Assembly: GCA_947631685.1 (NCBI GenBank)
Contig: CANRMI010000003.1
Span: forward strand, 1 to 64,000
Length of the DNA: 64,000 nt
From: an uncultured Lachnospiraceae bacterium
GTDB taxonomy: Bacteria > Bacillota > Clostridia > Lachnospirales > Lachnospiraceae
Reading direction: 5' to 3'
Shown here: piece after piece, positions 1 through 10,497 of the stretch
Layout of the letters: each line of letters opens with the position of its first letter
Numbering within the stretch: position 1 is the first letter of the stretch
The notes under the pieces: generated by a model
What the model saw: the letters and a program-made list of their open reading frames with translations, nothing else
What the model was told of the DNA's origin: nothing
Databases searched by the model: none
Position numbers and translations under genes: made by a program

Positions 1-33
1 TGTACGGGTTTCTTTGGTTCTGTCATCTGTCAT
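1..33 (-). CDS. 5' end of an Rpn-family (PD-(D/E)XK) nuclease/transposase-like paralog, truncated by the window edge
   Basis: Reverse complement of 1-33 reads ATG ACA GAT GAC AGA ACC AAA GAA ACC = MTDDRTKET, the same N-terminus as the 18224-19165 ORF; upstream DNA is also near-identical. Confidence 0.6.
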   Translation of the reverse strand, partial: MTDDRTKETRT

Positions 34-159
34 AGGCAGACTCCTCCTGTGAGATTGTATTTTTGTCTTGAAAAATGCCGCAGAGATTGCGTAGAAAATA
101 TAGATCTGATCTTTCAAGGATAGGTTGATTGTAACAGGGAAAGGGAGATTTGTAAAGTA
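1..159. repeat. Dispersed repeat copy A (Rpn start and upstream region)
   Basis: Positions ~9-159 align almost base-for-base to 19141-19289. Confidence 0.9.
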
Positions 160-260
160 CAAAAACGAGAGCAGCCTACAAAGAAGTGAAAGCAGCCAAT
201 CTACAAAGCAAAGGATTTCCTCTTGACTTTTTTTGTAAACATGCAAATATTATACTGTAA

Positions 261-289
261 ACAAAAAACGCAGACGACACGCCTGCGTT
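261..289 (-). terminator. Rho-independent terminator downstream of tRNA-Gly
   Basis: On the minus strand, aacgcag...ctgcgtt stem followed by ttttgttt. Confidence 0.6.
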
Positions 290-316
290 CTCCTGACAAT
301 AAAACAACAATAAAAA

Positions 317-387
<71 letters not shown>

Positions 388-466
388 ATTTTTACAAGAC
401 TTAACTAGGATAACATACTTTCGGTTGAATGTCAAATAAAAATATTTATGATAAGAGGACAAACTT

Positions 467-2848
467 ATGACACTGCGGGAACTTCAGATTGGTAAAAGTG
501 CAAGGATCACTGCTGTGGGAGGAGACGGTGCTCTCAGGCAGCATTTTCTGGATATGGGCGTCATACCGGAGGCGGTAGTCACGCTGGAAAAATTCGCTCC
601 CATGGGAGATCCCATGGAGCTGCGCATACAAGGATATGAGCTGACACTGCGGCTGGCGGACGCGGAAAAGATTTTGATAGAGCCTTTGACAGCCAGCGCA
701 CAAGAAGCGTCAGGCTCCTGGGGCGAGCTGCGCGCCGCGGAATTTCAGACAGGCCCCATCGAGCACCCCGGTCTGGGCGAGGGCGGCCGTTACCATGTGA
801 AGGCAGATGAAAATCCCCTGCCGGAGGGCAGCGTACTGACCTTTGCGCTGGCCGGGAACCAAAACTGCGGTAAAACCACTCTGTTCAACCAGCTTACCGG
901 CTCCAACCAGCATGTGGGCAATTTCCCGGGCGTTACCGTGGACAGAAAAAGCGGCAGCATCCGCGGCAATTCGCGGACACTGGTAACGGATCTGCCGGGT
1001 ATTTACTCTCTCTCCCCCTATACCAACGAGGAGATCGTATCCCGCCAATTCATTCTGGACGAAAAGCCTACCGGCATCATCAATATCGTAGACGCTACCA
1101 ATATCGAACGCAACCTTTATCTGACCATGCAGCTTATGGAACTGGATGTTCCCATGGTCCTGGCGCTGAACATGATGGATGAAGTCAGGGGAAACGGCGG
1201 TGCCATCCGCATCAATGAAATGGAAGCCATGCTGGGGATTCCCGTGGTGCCTATTTCCGCCGCCAAAAACGAAGGCATCCAGGAATTGATAAACCATGCG
1301 CTCCATGTGGCCAAATATCAGGAGCGGCCCGGGCGGACGGATTTTTGCGATGAAAATGAAAACGGCGGCGCGGTGCACCGTTGTCTTCACGGTATCATGC
1401 ATTTAATTGATGATCACGCAAAGGAAGCCGGTATTCCCGTCCGTTTTGCCGCCACCAAGCTGGTAGAGGGCGATACCCGGGTATTGGAGGCCCTGCGGCT
1501 TTCCCAAAACGAGCAGGAAATGCTGGAGCATATCATATGCCAAATGGAAGAGGAGCGCGGTCTGGACCGGGCTGCCGCCATCGCCGCCATGCGCTTTACC
1601 TTTATCGGAAAGCTGGTGGAAAACTGCGTCGTGAAAGCCGGCGAAAGCAAAGAGCGGGAGCGGAGCCGCAGGATCGATCGCGTCCTTACGGGCAAATTCA
1701 CCGCTATTCCCGTATTTATAGGCATTATGGGGCTGGTATTCTGGCTGACCTTTAACGTCATCGGCGCATGGCTGCAAGATCTTTTGGCAAGAGGCATAGA
1801 TGTTATGACAGCTTTGACTGCCGAGGCCCTTATCGCCTGGAATGTCAATCCGGTGCTCCGCTCCCTGATCATTGACGGTATTTTTAACGGCGTAGGAAGC
1901 GTGCTCAGCTTCCTGCCCCTGATCGTTACCCTGTTTTTCTTTTTGTCCCTGCTGGAAGATACCGGCTACATGGCCCGGGTTGCTTTCGTTATGGACAAGC
2001 TGCTGCGAAAAATCGGCTTGTCCGGCCGCAGCATCGTCCCCATGCTGATCGGATTCGGCTGTACGGTGCCGGGTGTTATGGCCAGCCGCACCCTCCCTTC
2101 GGAGCGGGACAGAAAAATGACCATTCTTTTAACGCCTTTTATGAGCTGTACGGCCAAGCTGCCCGTTTACGGGTTCTTTGCCAGCGCTTTCTTTCCCAGA
2201 CAGAGCGGTCTTATCATGGTGGGACTTTATTTCGGCGGCATCTTTATGGGGATCTTAACGGCTCTGCTGCTTAAAAACAGCCTTTTTAAAGGAGAAGCGG
2301 TTCCCTTTGTCATGGAACTCCCCAATTACCGTATGCCAGGGTTAAAAAATGTGGCCCGGCTGCTGTGGGAAAAGGCAAAGGATTTTCTCCAGAGGGCCTT
2401 TACCGTTATTTTTCTGGCGACCATTGTTATCTGGTTTCTCCAGAACTTCGATTTCCGCCTGAATATGGTAACCGATTCCAAGGACAGCATTCTGGCGGTT
2501 GCCGCCGGGATCATCGCTCCACTCTTCCTTCCTCTGGGATTCGGGGACTGGCGCATTTCCACGGCGCTTATTACCGGGTTTATGGCAAAGGAAAGCGTGG
2601 TTGCCACCCTCTCCGTCCTCTTTAACGCCTCTAGCGGCAGCGGCCTGGCCGGTGTACTGACACCCCTCTCCGCCCTGTCCTTACTGACATTCTGCCTGTT
2701 GTATACTCCCTGTGTGGCGGCCGTAGCCTCTATCAAAAGGGAGCTGGGCGGCAAATGGGCCGCCGTTGTCGTGACAGGGCAGTGTGTCATCGCCTGGATA
2801 TGCGCGCTGATCGTACACATTGCCGGCAGCCTGTTTGGAATGGCATAG
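467..2848 (+). CDS. feoB: Ferrous iron transport protein, FeoA-FeoB fusion
   Basis: N-terminal FeoA/SH3-like domain (MTLRELQIGKSARIT...) followed by the FeoB G domain (GNQNCGKTTLFNQLTGSNQHVGNFPGVTVDRK, DLPGIYSLSPYTNEE) and gate/permease domains. Confidence 0.95.
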   Translation: MTLRELQIGKSARITAVGGDGALRQHFLDMGVIPEAVVTLEKFAPMGDPMELRIQGYELTLRLADAEKILIEPLTASAQEASGSWGELRAAEFQTGPIEHPGLGEGGRYHVKADENPLPEGSVLTFALAGNQNCGKTTLFNQLTGSNQHVGNFPGVTVDRKSGSIRGNSRTLVTDLPGIYSLSPYTNEEIVSRQFILDEKPTGIINIVDATNIERNLYLTMQLMELDVPMVLALNMMDEVRGNGGAIRINEMEAMLGIPVVPISAAKNEGIQELINHALHVAKYQERPGRTDFCDENENGGAVHRCLHGIMHLIDDHAKEAGIPVRFAATKLVEGDTRVLEALRLSQNEQEMLEHIICQMEEERGLDRAAAIAAMRFTFIGKLVENCVVKAGESKERERSRRIDRVLTGKFTAIPVFIGIMGLVFWLTFNVIGAWLQDLLARGIDVMTALTAEALIAWNVNPVLRSLIIDGIFNGVGSVLSFLPLIVTLFFFLSLLEDTGYMARVAFVMDKLLRKIGLSGRSIVPMLIGFGCTVPGVMASRTLPSERDRKMTILLTPFMSCTAKLPVYGFFASAFFPRQSGLIMVGLYFGGIFMGILTALLLKNSLFKGEAVPFVMELPNYRMPGLKNVARLLWEKAKDFLQRAFTVIFLATIVIWFLQNFDFRLNMVTDSKDSILAVAAGIIAPLFLPLGFGDWRISTALITGFMAKESVVATLSVLFNASSGSGLAGVLTPLSALSLLTFCLLYTPCVAAVASIKRELGGKWAAVVVTGQCVIAWICALIVHIAGSLFGMA

Positions 2849-2850
2849 GG

Positions 2851-5121
2851 TTAACGGTTGCTTTCTATTACAAACAGCCTTGCCATAACCGGCTCCTCCA
2901 GCCATACCTTCAGCCGGTTTCCTTCCTGCAAAAAGGGCACCGGCTCCTTTTCCGGATACAGGATCTTCACCTGAAAACCGCTTCCTTCGGAAAAACCCTC
3001 CATATGCCCAAGCCTTTCCAGCGGGATGGACAGACAATTTTCTTCTTCCGTTTCCGGCCGATTGTCGGTTTTCCCCTCCATTTCCCGCTTCCATACGGCC
3101 AGATACACCTTTCCTTCCCCGCCGGTCACGCGCAGTCCCGCGCATAGCCATTTGTGGGTATTTTCCGCTATGCCTAAAGGCCAGAAAGGCAGCGCGCTCT
3201 TAATGTCCCCCCGAATCCGCTTGTAAATACGGATTCCTTCCTTTACCAGTTCTTTTCTCTCCGGCGAAAGCTCTGCCAAATGTCCGCTCTGGTGGATTCT
3301 TAAAAGCATGGCGTTTATCATATTGTATATGACTTCTTCCCGGCCCTGCTTTGCCAGAGCTTTTCTTTCCGCTTCACTGCCTGTCAGATCCAAACGCATG
3401 GGATAGGACCAGATCGCAGCCTGCTCCGGTGTTACGCCTGCTGCGGCGTTGGCCGCGATCGTGGCATAGTTGCGGTAATCCTCCTGATCGGAAGTGGACT
3501 GAATGCTGTAGCGAGAAAGCAGTGCGTAGTCGATACGCAGGCCGCCGCTGGAACAATTTTCGATCACCAGTCCGGGATACCTGGAGAACACATCCTCCAG
3601 CCATGCCAGATACGCTTTTTCATGCTCCAGCATACCCTGCCCCACACTCTCCGCGTAAAGTTCGGTACCGATTCCCGGCTCTATATTGTAATCCATTTTA
3701 ATGTAGCCCACGCCATACTCATTCACCACTCTGTCCACGACTTCATTGACATGCTCTATCACCGCCGGATTGCGGAAATCCAGCTGGTAACGGCTTCTGT
3801 CATAGATCCGCTTCCCATGGCGCACAAAGAACCAGTCATCCGGCACGCTCTTGGCTTTGTCGCAGTTGATTCCCATGACTTCCAGTTCCAGCCACACCCC
3901 CGGTATCATCCCTTTTTTCCGGATATAGTCCGTCACTTCTTTGATCCCGCCGGGAAAACGTTCCCTGCTCTCCTGCCATTCTCCCACGCTGTCCCACCAC
4001 TCGCCGGGAGCGTACCAGCCCGCGTCAATGACATAGTACTCACATCCGCATTCCGCCGCGGCGTCTATCAGGGGCAGTTCCTTTTGTGTGGTAGGATCCC
4101 CGAAAAGGCAATTCATATAGTCGTTAAAAATAACAGGCAGATTCTCGTTGTCCGCGTTAGGACGCCGGATCTTCCGACGGTATTTTGTCAGCTCTCCCAC
4201 CGCCTCTTCAAAGCTGTCTTTGCACACTCCCACGGCCACGGGTACGGAAGTAAAATTCTCTCCCGGCGCCAGCTCCTTAAACCAGTGGGACTGTACCTCC
4301 GTAGGTCCGCTGACACAAAGATAAAAATGGGTATTCTGGTCACTGATCTCATAGTGCCACGAGCCGTTGTGCTCAATCTGCCAGAACAGTCCCGTATGGG
4401 CCTGCCGGTTTTCCACATACCCCAGGGGCAGGTACTTTTTGGACGACCAGTTTCCCGTATTGGTAATTTCCAGTACCTGGGATGTCCGCTGGTACACCCC
4501 CGGCTGCGTCTGCGCCAGTCCCAGCTGCGGAAAGGTAAATTCCCGGATACTCATTTCTTTCTGCCAGCCGTTAAAAGGTATATATACCCGCATTTTTTCA
4601 TCGGAAGAAGCCGCCCCTTCCTTTTCCAGCCCCGTATAACAAAAGGATGAAAGATATTCCAGCGTCTGCGTTTCCGCCCCCGCATTCTTCAAGGTGTTAT
4701 AGATCCGTACCACGGAAGTGCCGTCATAAAACTGCATCACGGTCTCTGCCTCCGTATGTGTCACTTCCTTATCTTCCTGCCGGATTACGAGCCGGCGCCC
4801 TGTTTCATTCCGGGTATCTTCCATGCCCGCATAAGTGAACAAATACCCGGGAGCCGTGACGATATGCTTGTTCCCATGCTTCTCATAGGGCCTGTTATAG
4901 CCGGAAAGATTGGCCTGCACCAGCTGAAACGCCTCATCGACATAACGCTGCCACGCCGCCCGATCCTCTTCCTTACAGCCCTCCCTGCCTTTGCAAATAT
5001 CGCTTTCCGTGAAAGGCACACTGGAAAAATGCAGCAGCTTCAACTGCTTTTTGGGTGTGATGCCAAGCACCATGTAAATTCCGTTTTCCTCTACCTTTAT
5101 GTATTCTTCAATATACGCCAT
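2851..5121 (-). CDS. Alpha-galactosidase, GH36 family
   Basis: GH36-type motifs: FNDYMNCLFGDPTTQKELPLIDAAAECGCEYYVIDAGWY, YIKMDYN, ENCSSGGLRIDY. Start assigned to MAYIEEY. Confidence 0.9.
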   Translation of the reverse strand: MAYIEEYIKVEENGIYMVLGITPKKQLKLLHFSSVPFTESDICKGREGCKEEDRAAWQRYVDEAFQLVQANLSGYNRPYEKHGNKHIVTAPGYLFTYAGMEDTRNETGRRLVIRQEDKEVTHTEAETVMQFYDGTSVVRIYNTLKNAGAETQTLEYLSSFCYTGLEKEGAASSDEKMRVYIPFNGWQKEMSIREFTFPQLGLAQTQPGVYQRTSQVLEITNTGNWSSKKYLPLGYVENRQAHTGLFWQIEHNGSWHYEISDQNTHFYLCVSGPTEVQSHWFKELAPGENFTSVPVAVGVCKDSFEEAVGELTKYRRKIRRPNADNENLPVIFNDYMNCLFGDPTTQKELPLIDAAAECGCEYYVIDAGWYAPGEWWDSVGEWQESRERFPGGIKEVTDYIRKKGMIPGVWLELEVMGINCDKAKSVPDDWFFVRHGKRIYDRSRYQLDFRNPAVIEHVNEVVDRVVNEYGVGYIKMDYNIEPGIGTELYAESVGQGMLEHEKAYLAWLEDVFSRYPGLVIENCSSGGLRIDYALLSRYSIQSTSDQEDYRNYATIAANAAAGVTPEQAAIWSYPMRLDLTGSEAERKALAKQGREEVIYNMINAMLLRIHQSGHLAELSPERKELVKEGIRIYKRIRGDIKSALPFWPLGIAENTHKWLCAGLRVTGGEGKVYLAVWKREMEGKTDNRPETEEENCLSIPLERLGHMEGFSEGSGFQVKILYPEKEPVPFLQEGNRLKVWLEEPVMARLFVIESNR

Positions 5122-5288
5122 ACGCTTTCCTTTCCGCACCGCCCTGTCCGCGGTCTGCATTTCTAACAAAAATGTACCACAATTTCCTCAAAATATCTAT
5201 CACTTTCATCTTGTTAAGCCGACTGAAAACAGTTATGATAAAAGTAATGTGATACAACCATAACATTCTAAAGAAACGAGGAGAACCC

Positions 5289-6695
5289 ATGGGCGGATTT
5301 TTTGGAGTAGCAGCAAGTCAGGACTGTACCTTTGATCTATTTTTCGGAGTGGATTACCACTCCCATTTAGGAACCAGACGGGGCGGCATGGCCGTATACG
5401 GAAAGGACGGTTTTAACCGCTCCATCCACAATATTGAAAATGCGCCGTTTAGAACCAAATTTGACAAGGATGTGCAGGAAATGGAGGGTTTTTATGGCAT
5501 CGGCTGTATCTCGGATTACGAGCCCCAGCCCTTGATCGTGCGCTCCCACCATGGTACCTATGCCCTGACTACCATCAGCAAGATCAACAATGTGGAGGAG
5601 CTGACCGGTATGCTGTTTGAAAGCGGGCACTCCCATTTTCTGGAAATGAGCGGCGGCGATATTAACGCTACCGAGCTGGTGGCCGCGCTGATCAATCAGA
5701 AAGACAATCTGATCGACGGCATTTCCTATGCCTTAGAGGCGGTGGACGGCTCTCTTTCCCTGCTGCTCATGAATCAGGCCGGCATCTACGCCGCAAGGGA
5801 CAAGTACGGCCGCACCCCCATCGTCATCGGCCGCAAGGAAAACGCTTTCTGCGCTTCTTTTGAAAACTTTGCCTATAAAAATCTGGGATATAAGGATTAC
5901 AAAGAACTGGGGCCCGGTGAAGTAGTCATCATGACGGATAAAAACTGCATCACCCTGGCAAATCCCTCCAAAGAAATGAAAATCTGTACCTTCCTGTGGG
6001 TGTACTACGGCTACCCGTCCAGCTCCTATGAGAACGTCAGTGTGGAACAGATGCGCTATAACTGCGGCGCCAAAATGGCCATGCGGGACAACGTAAAACC
6101 CGACATCGTGGCCGGTGTCCCCGATTCCGGAACGGCCCATGCTATCGGTTATGCCAATGCGTCAGGCATTCCTTTTTCCAGGCCTTTCATCAAATATACG
6201 CCCACCTGGCCCCGCTCCTTTATGCCCACCATGCAGAGCCAGCGGAACCTGATCGCCAAAATGAAGCTCCTGGCCGTGGAGGATCTGATCCGGGACAAGA
6301 GCCTGCTGTTAATTGACGACTCTATCGTCAGAGGCACCCAGCTTCGGGAAACCACGGAGTTTTTATATCAGAGCGGTGCGAAGGAAGTGCATATCCGTCC
6401 TGCCTGCCCGCCCCTGCTCTACGGCTGTAAATATTTGAATTTCTCCCGTTCTTCGTCAGAAATGGATCTGATCACCAGACGCGTTATCGCCCGTCTGGAA
6501 AACGGAAACGTAACGGAAGAAACGCTGCAGGAATACGCCGATCCCGATTCCGAAAAATATGAGCGCATGGTGGAAGAGATCCGCAAAGAGCTGCATTTCA
6601 CCACCCTGCGGTTCAACCGTCTGGACGACATGCTGGACGCGGTGGGCATCGACAAATGCAAGCTCTGCACCTACTGCTGGGACGGCAGGGAATAA
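5289..6695 (+). CDS. PurF-like amidophosphoribosyltransferase family protein lacking the N-terminal catalytic Cys
   Basis: PRPP-binding motif LLIDDSIVRGTQ and VAGVPDSGTA as in PurF; begins MGGFFGVA instead of (x)CGIFGI. Confidence 0.85.
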   Translation: MGGFFGVAASQDCTFDLFFGVDYHSHLGTRRGGMAVYGKDGFNRSIHNIENAPFRTKFDKDVQEMEGFYGIGCISDYEPQPLIVRSHHGTYALTTISKINNVEELTGMLFESGHSHFLEMSGGDINATELVAALINQKDNLIDGISYALEAVDGSLSLLLMNQAGIYAARDKYGRTPIVIGRKENAFCASFENFAYKNLGYKDYKELGPGEVVIMTDKNCITLANPSKEMKICTFLWVYYGYPSSSYENVSVEQMRYNCGAKMAMRDNVKPDIVAGVPDSGTAHAIGYANASGIPFSRPFIKYTPTWPRSFMPTMQSQRNLIAKMKLLAVEDLIRDKSLLLIDDSIVRGTQLRETTEFLYQSGAKEVHIRPACPPLLYGCKYLNFSRSSSEMDLITRRVIARLENGNVTEETLQEYADPDSEKYERMVEEIRKELHFTTLRFNRLDDMLDAVGIDKCKLCTYCWDGRE

Positions 6696-7825
6696 TATTG
6701 CAGTAAAAGCTTTACCACCCGGTTATAGCTGATCATCCCGTCCTCTACGCCGTTTAACTTTAAAGAGGCTTCCGTAAAGCTCTCAGAGGCGGCTTCCACC
6801 ACCTCCGTATCGATCCACGCGTTGGTGTTGATCCTGTCCCAGTCCGTTTGCTTTACAAAGATATTGTCTTCATATACCTGGGGCAGGATCTGTACTTCCT
6901 GTCTATAGCGTTCTGTATCCCTGCCAATGGCATCATAAAAATCATTGTCCAGATAATAAAGTACGCTCAGATAGCCACTGTATTCAAAGAATACATCTTC
7001 CGACGAAACGCAGGCCAGGAAACCGATGAAATTGGCATCGTCCTCATAAATAAAGCCTTTTAAATGTGCCAGTTCGTGGCAAAGGGTGGCCGGCTTGTTG
7101 GTCAGATACATAACATCATTGTAGTTGGCTTCCATGGAAAAGGGAAAATAATATCCCTGCATATACTGCTGGCACATCAGATCCGAATAGAACATGGGCT
7201 TGGGCCTGGGGTAAAATCCCTCCAGCCCCTCATAAGTTTCCCCCAGCTTCTTCATCTGCGCGATGGCTTCTTCTGCCATATCGCCGTCGTAGAGGATGTC
7301 TCCGTTCTCATCCCGTTCCACCAGTCCGGAAAGCTCATTACAGCGCCGTACCACCATATCCCGCACTGCTATCAGTTCCTCCAGCGTATATTCCCTGTCC
7401 TCTCTTCCCAGATATTTGTCATTAAACCCTTTTCCATGATACAAAAGGGTACAATTCAAGGTCATGATCAGCAATACGCCCAGCAGGATCCATGCCAGAA
7501 CTCTGTAAAAAATACTGGCGCCCTTTTTGAAACGGCTGTTTTTATTTTTTCGGAAAGCCGGAACACAGCATGCCCCAAGCAGCGCCACCGCTGTCAAAAA
7601 CGCGGCCACAGTCAGACCGACTCCCACCGTCAGCAGGATCTCGCCCACAGAAAAGGGGAAAAGTCCGGTAAAACGGCCGTAGGTATTGATCCAGAAAGGA
7701 AAAATACGGGCAATATACCAGTCCGAAAAGGAGGGAACAAACCACGCTGCCAGATTCAGCGCGATCACCCCTCCGGCGATTCCCAAAAAGACTCTTTTCC
7801 TTATATTTTTTCTCTTCGTTCCCAC
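6671..7825 (-). CDS. DUF3810-type membrane protein with HExxH-like (CHELAHLKGF) motif
   Basis: N-terminal TM segments, CHELAHLKGFIYEDDANFIGFLAC motif typical of DUF3810 proteins. Confidence 0.8.
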   Translation of the reverse strand: MGTKRKNIRKRVFLGIAGGVIALNLAAWFVPSFSDWYIARIFPFWINTYGRFTGLFPFSVGEILLTVGVGLTVAAFLTAVALLGACCVPAFRKNKNSRFKKGASIFYRVLAWILLGVLLIMTLNCTLLYHGKGFNDKYLGREDREYTLEELIAVRDMVVRRCNELSGLVERDENGDILYDGDMAEEAIAQMKKLGETYEGLEGFYPRPKPMFYSDLMCQQYMQGYYFPFSMEANYNDVMYLTNKPATLCHELAHLKGFIYEDDANFIGFLACVSSEDVFFEYSGYLSVLYYLDNDFYDAIGRDTERYRQEVQILPQVYEDNIFVKQTDWDRINTNAWIDTEVVEAASESFTEASLKLNGVEDGMISYNRVVKLLLQYYSLPSQQ

Positions 7826-7970
7826 GCTCTCATCCCTTATCTGTCTGTTCCGCTTTGCCTGCCTGTTTCCATCATACCACTGTTTTTAAAAAAATTCATT
7901 GAAAGATTCTACCTGTTTTTCCGGGATTTTACTGGGAACATCATATCACAAAATCAGCAGAATTTCCACC

Positions 7971-8016
7971 TTGTCCGCGACAGCGTGATTACCTTGTCCA
8001 CGGCAACGCGATTACC
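7971..8016. repeat. Imperfect 23-bp tandem duplication in intergenic region
   Basis: ttgtccgcgacagcgtgattacc followed directly by ttgtccacggcaacgcgattacc. Confidence 0.7.
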
Positions 8017-8103
8017 ATATTGAAAATACCAAAAATTTATCGTAAAATATCCGTATAGCAAACATTTTTTCGGAAAATACACTAAGAAAGGCATGGGATC
8101 GAT

Positions 8104-9648
8104 ATGTTTCAGGAAAATAAAATCTGGATTGGAAAAGCAGGAGATAAAAAGGTCTCCATTTATCCGCGCATGGCCAACCGTCACGGCTTGATAGCGGGCG
8201 CTACCGGCACCGGCAAAACCGTCACGCTGAAAGTAATGGCCGAATCCTTCAGCGACTGCGGCGTACCGGTTTTTCTGGCCGATGTAAAGGGTGATCTGGC
8301 GGCCATGTGCAGACCTGGCACCGAAAACGAATCCGTCAAGAAAAGAATGGACGATTTCGGGCTGGCCGCGGAAGGCTTTGCCTTTTCCTCTTATCCCACG
8401 GCTTATTGGGACGTATACGGGGAAAAAGGAATGCCCCTGCGTACCACCATTTCGGAAATGGGGCCTCTGCTTTTAAGCCGCATCATGGGATTAAACAATA
8501 CGCAGTCCGACATTCTCACCATTATCTTTAAAATTGCGGACGACGAAAATCTGCTGCTGGTGGATACCAAGGATCTGCGCTCCATGGTGCAGTATGTATC
8601 GGAAAATACTGCCCTCTATTCCGCCAAATACGGCAATATGGCAAAGGCCAGCCTGGGCGCCATTACCCGTGCCCTGGTCGCCCTGGAAAGCCAGGGCGGA
8701 GAGCTCTTTTTCGGAGAGCCTGCCCTGAACATTACCGACTGGTTTTCCACCGGTCAGGACGGCAAAGGCACCATTCACATTCTGGACTGCCAGAAGTTGA
8801 TCAACAGTCCCACCATGTACGCCACCTTTATGCTCTGGATGATGTCGGAGCTGTTTGAAACACTGCCGGAAGCCGGCGATCTGGAAAAACCCCGGATGAT
8901 CTTCTTTTTCGATGAAGCGCACCTTTTGTTCGATAACGCTTCCAAAGTTTTGCTGGATAAAATAGAGCAGGTCGTAAAGCTGATCCGTTCCAAGGGCGTG
9001 GGGATTTATTTTATCACCCAGAATCCCAAGGACATACCCAACGGGGTACTGAGCCAGCTGGGCAACAAAGTGCAGCATGCCCTGCATGCCTACACGCCCG
9101 CGGAGCAGAAAGCCGCGAAAGCCGCTGCCCAGTCCTTCAGGGAAAACCCGGAATTTGACACCTATGAAACCCTGCTGCAGTTAGGCATCGGAGAAGCACT
9201 GGTTTCCGTTCTGGACGAAAGCGGCGTTCCCACCGTTGTGGAAAAATGTACCATTCTGCCTCCCCAGAGCCAGATGGGGGCGCTGGATGATACCGTCCGC
9301 GCCCAGCAGATACAGGGCAATCTTTTGTACGTAAGGTACGCAAACGCCGTGGACCGGGATTCCGCCTATGAATTTTTACAGCGGAAATTCGCTCTGGACG
9401 CTCAGGCAGCGCAGCAGGCTCAGGCCGCGGAGGCCGCTGCCAAGGAAGCTGCCAAAAAAGAAGCAGCCCGGGCAAAGCAGATCAAATCCGCCACCAAGAG
9501 CGTGGCCAGCAGCGCCGCCGGCACTATCGGCAGGGAGCTGGGCAACACCGTGGGCTCCTCCCTGGGCGGTTCCTTTGGCAAAAAATTAGGAGGCAACGTA
9601 GGTGCCTCCTTGGGGCGCGGCATTTTAAGCACGCTGTTTAAACTGTAA
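8104..9648 (+). CDS. HerA-like helicase/ATPase, DUF853 family
   Basis: Walker A GATGTGKTVTLKVMAE, Walker B MIFFFDEAHLLFD, Ala/Lys-rich region and Gly/Ser-rich C-terminus typical of DUF853. Confidence 0.9.
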   Translation: MFQENKIWIGKAGDKKVSIYPRMANRHGLIAGATGTGKTVTLKVMAESFSDCGVPVFLADVKGDLAAMCRPGTENESVKKRMDDFGLAAEGFAFSSYPTAYWDVYGEKGMPLRTTISEMGPLLLSRIMGLNNTQSDILTIIFKIADDENLLLVDTKDLRSMVQYVSENTALYSAKYGNMAKASLGAITRALVALESQGGELFFGEPALNITDWFSTGQDGKGTIHILDCQKLINSPTMYATFMLWMMSELFETLPEAGDLEKPRMIFFFDEAHLLFDNASKVLLDKIEQVVKLIRSKGVGIYFITQNPKDIPNGVLSQLGNKVQHALHAYTPAEQKAAKAAAQSFRENPEFDTYETLLQLGIGEALVSVLDESGVPTVVEKCTILPPQSQMGALDDTVRAQQIQGNLLYVRYANAVDRDSAYEFLQRKFALDAQAAQQAQAAEAAAKEAAKKEAARAKQIKSATKSVASSAAGTIGRELGNTVGSSLGGSFGKKLGGNVGASLGRGILSTLFKL

Positions 9649-9660
9649 AGCTCCTGTTTC

Positions 9661-10497
9661 CTATTGCGCGACATAGATAACGCCGGCAGCACCGGGCCCG
9701 ATATGGGTGCCGACTGCCGCGCCTATCTGCAGGCGGCCGGTTATGGGAATCTCTGCCTGTTTTAAGGCTTTTTCCAGATTTTCCGTATTTTCCGTACCGT
9801 AAGAGCACAGGGTATATACGGGAAATCCGGTGTCAGGGTGCACACGCTGCAGCTTATGGACAATGGCCTTATAGGCTCTGGAAAGTCCCAGGGATTTTTC
9901 TTCCACTTTGATAATGCCCGACGCGTCCAGTGTCAGCACCGGTTTGATATTGGCCAGGGTTCCGATCGTGGCGGCCGTCTTGCTCAGCCTGCCGCCCCGG
10001 TAAAGATATTCCAGCGTATCCACGATAAACTCAATATGTATCTTCTGCTTTAACGTTTCCAGCGCCTCCAGGATCTCCCGGGCGCTCTTTTTTTCTTCCC
10101 GCAGCCTGCAGCCGTAGTCCGTCAGTATTTTTATGGCGTAAGTGGCGCTCATAGAATCCAGCAGATATATTTTATCGTAATCCACCATTTCCTTTGCCAT
10201 TAAAGCACTCTGATACGTCCCGCTCAAAGTGGAGGAAATGAGAATGCATATCATTTCGTCCCCCTTTTTCTTTACGTCCTTAAAAATTTCTTCAAAGGCC
10301 GCTACTGAAGGCTGGGATGTCTTGGGAAAGCCGCCCTTTTCCATGAGCATTCTGTAAAATTCAGCCCTATCCAGTTCCACGCCATCCAAGTAATTCCGCT
10401 CCCCGATGCATATCTGCAGAGGAACAAACTCAATCTTCTTTTCCCTCATTTCCCCGGGCAGATAGTCCGAGCCTGTATCCACCAAAAAACGTATCAT
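9661..10497 (-). CDS. DegV family fatty-acid-binding protein
   Basis: MIRFLVDTGSDY...GERNYLDG...KTSQPS...SSTLSGTYQSA; DegV signature. Confidence 0.92.
   Translation of the reverse strand: MIRFLVDTGSDYLPGEMREKKIEFVPLQICIGERNYLDGVELDRAEFYRMLMEKGGFPKTSQPSVAAFEEIFKDVKKKGDEMICILISSTLSGTYQSALMAKEMVDYDKIYLLDSMSATYAIKILTDYGCRLREEKKSAREILEALETLKQKIHIEFIVDTLEYLYRGGRLSKTAATIGTLANIKPVLTLDASGIIKVEEKSLGLSRAYKAIVHKLQRVHPDTGFPVYTLCSYGTENTENLEKALKQAEIPITGRLQIGAAVGTHIGPGAAGVIYVAQ

Noticed and set aside
710-1402. 230-aa minus-strand ORF
   Set aside because: Antisense to the feoAB fusion; shadow ORF.
3622-4650. 342-aa plus-strand ORF
   Set aside because: Antisense to the GH36 alpha-galactosidase; no recognisable motifs.
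7064-8023. 319-aa plus-strand ORF
   Set aside because: Antisense to the DUF3810 protein; no domain motifs.
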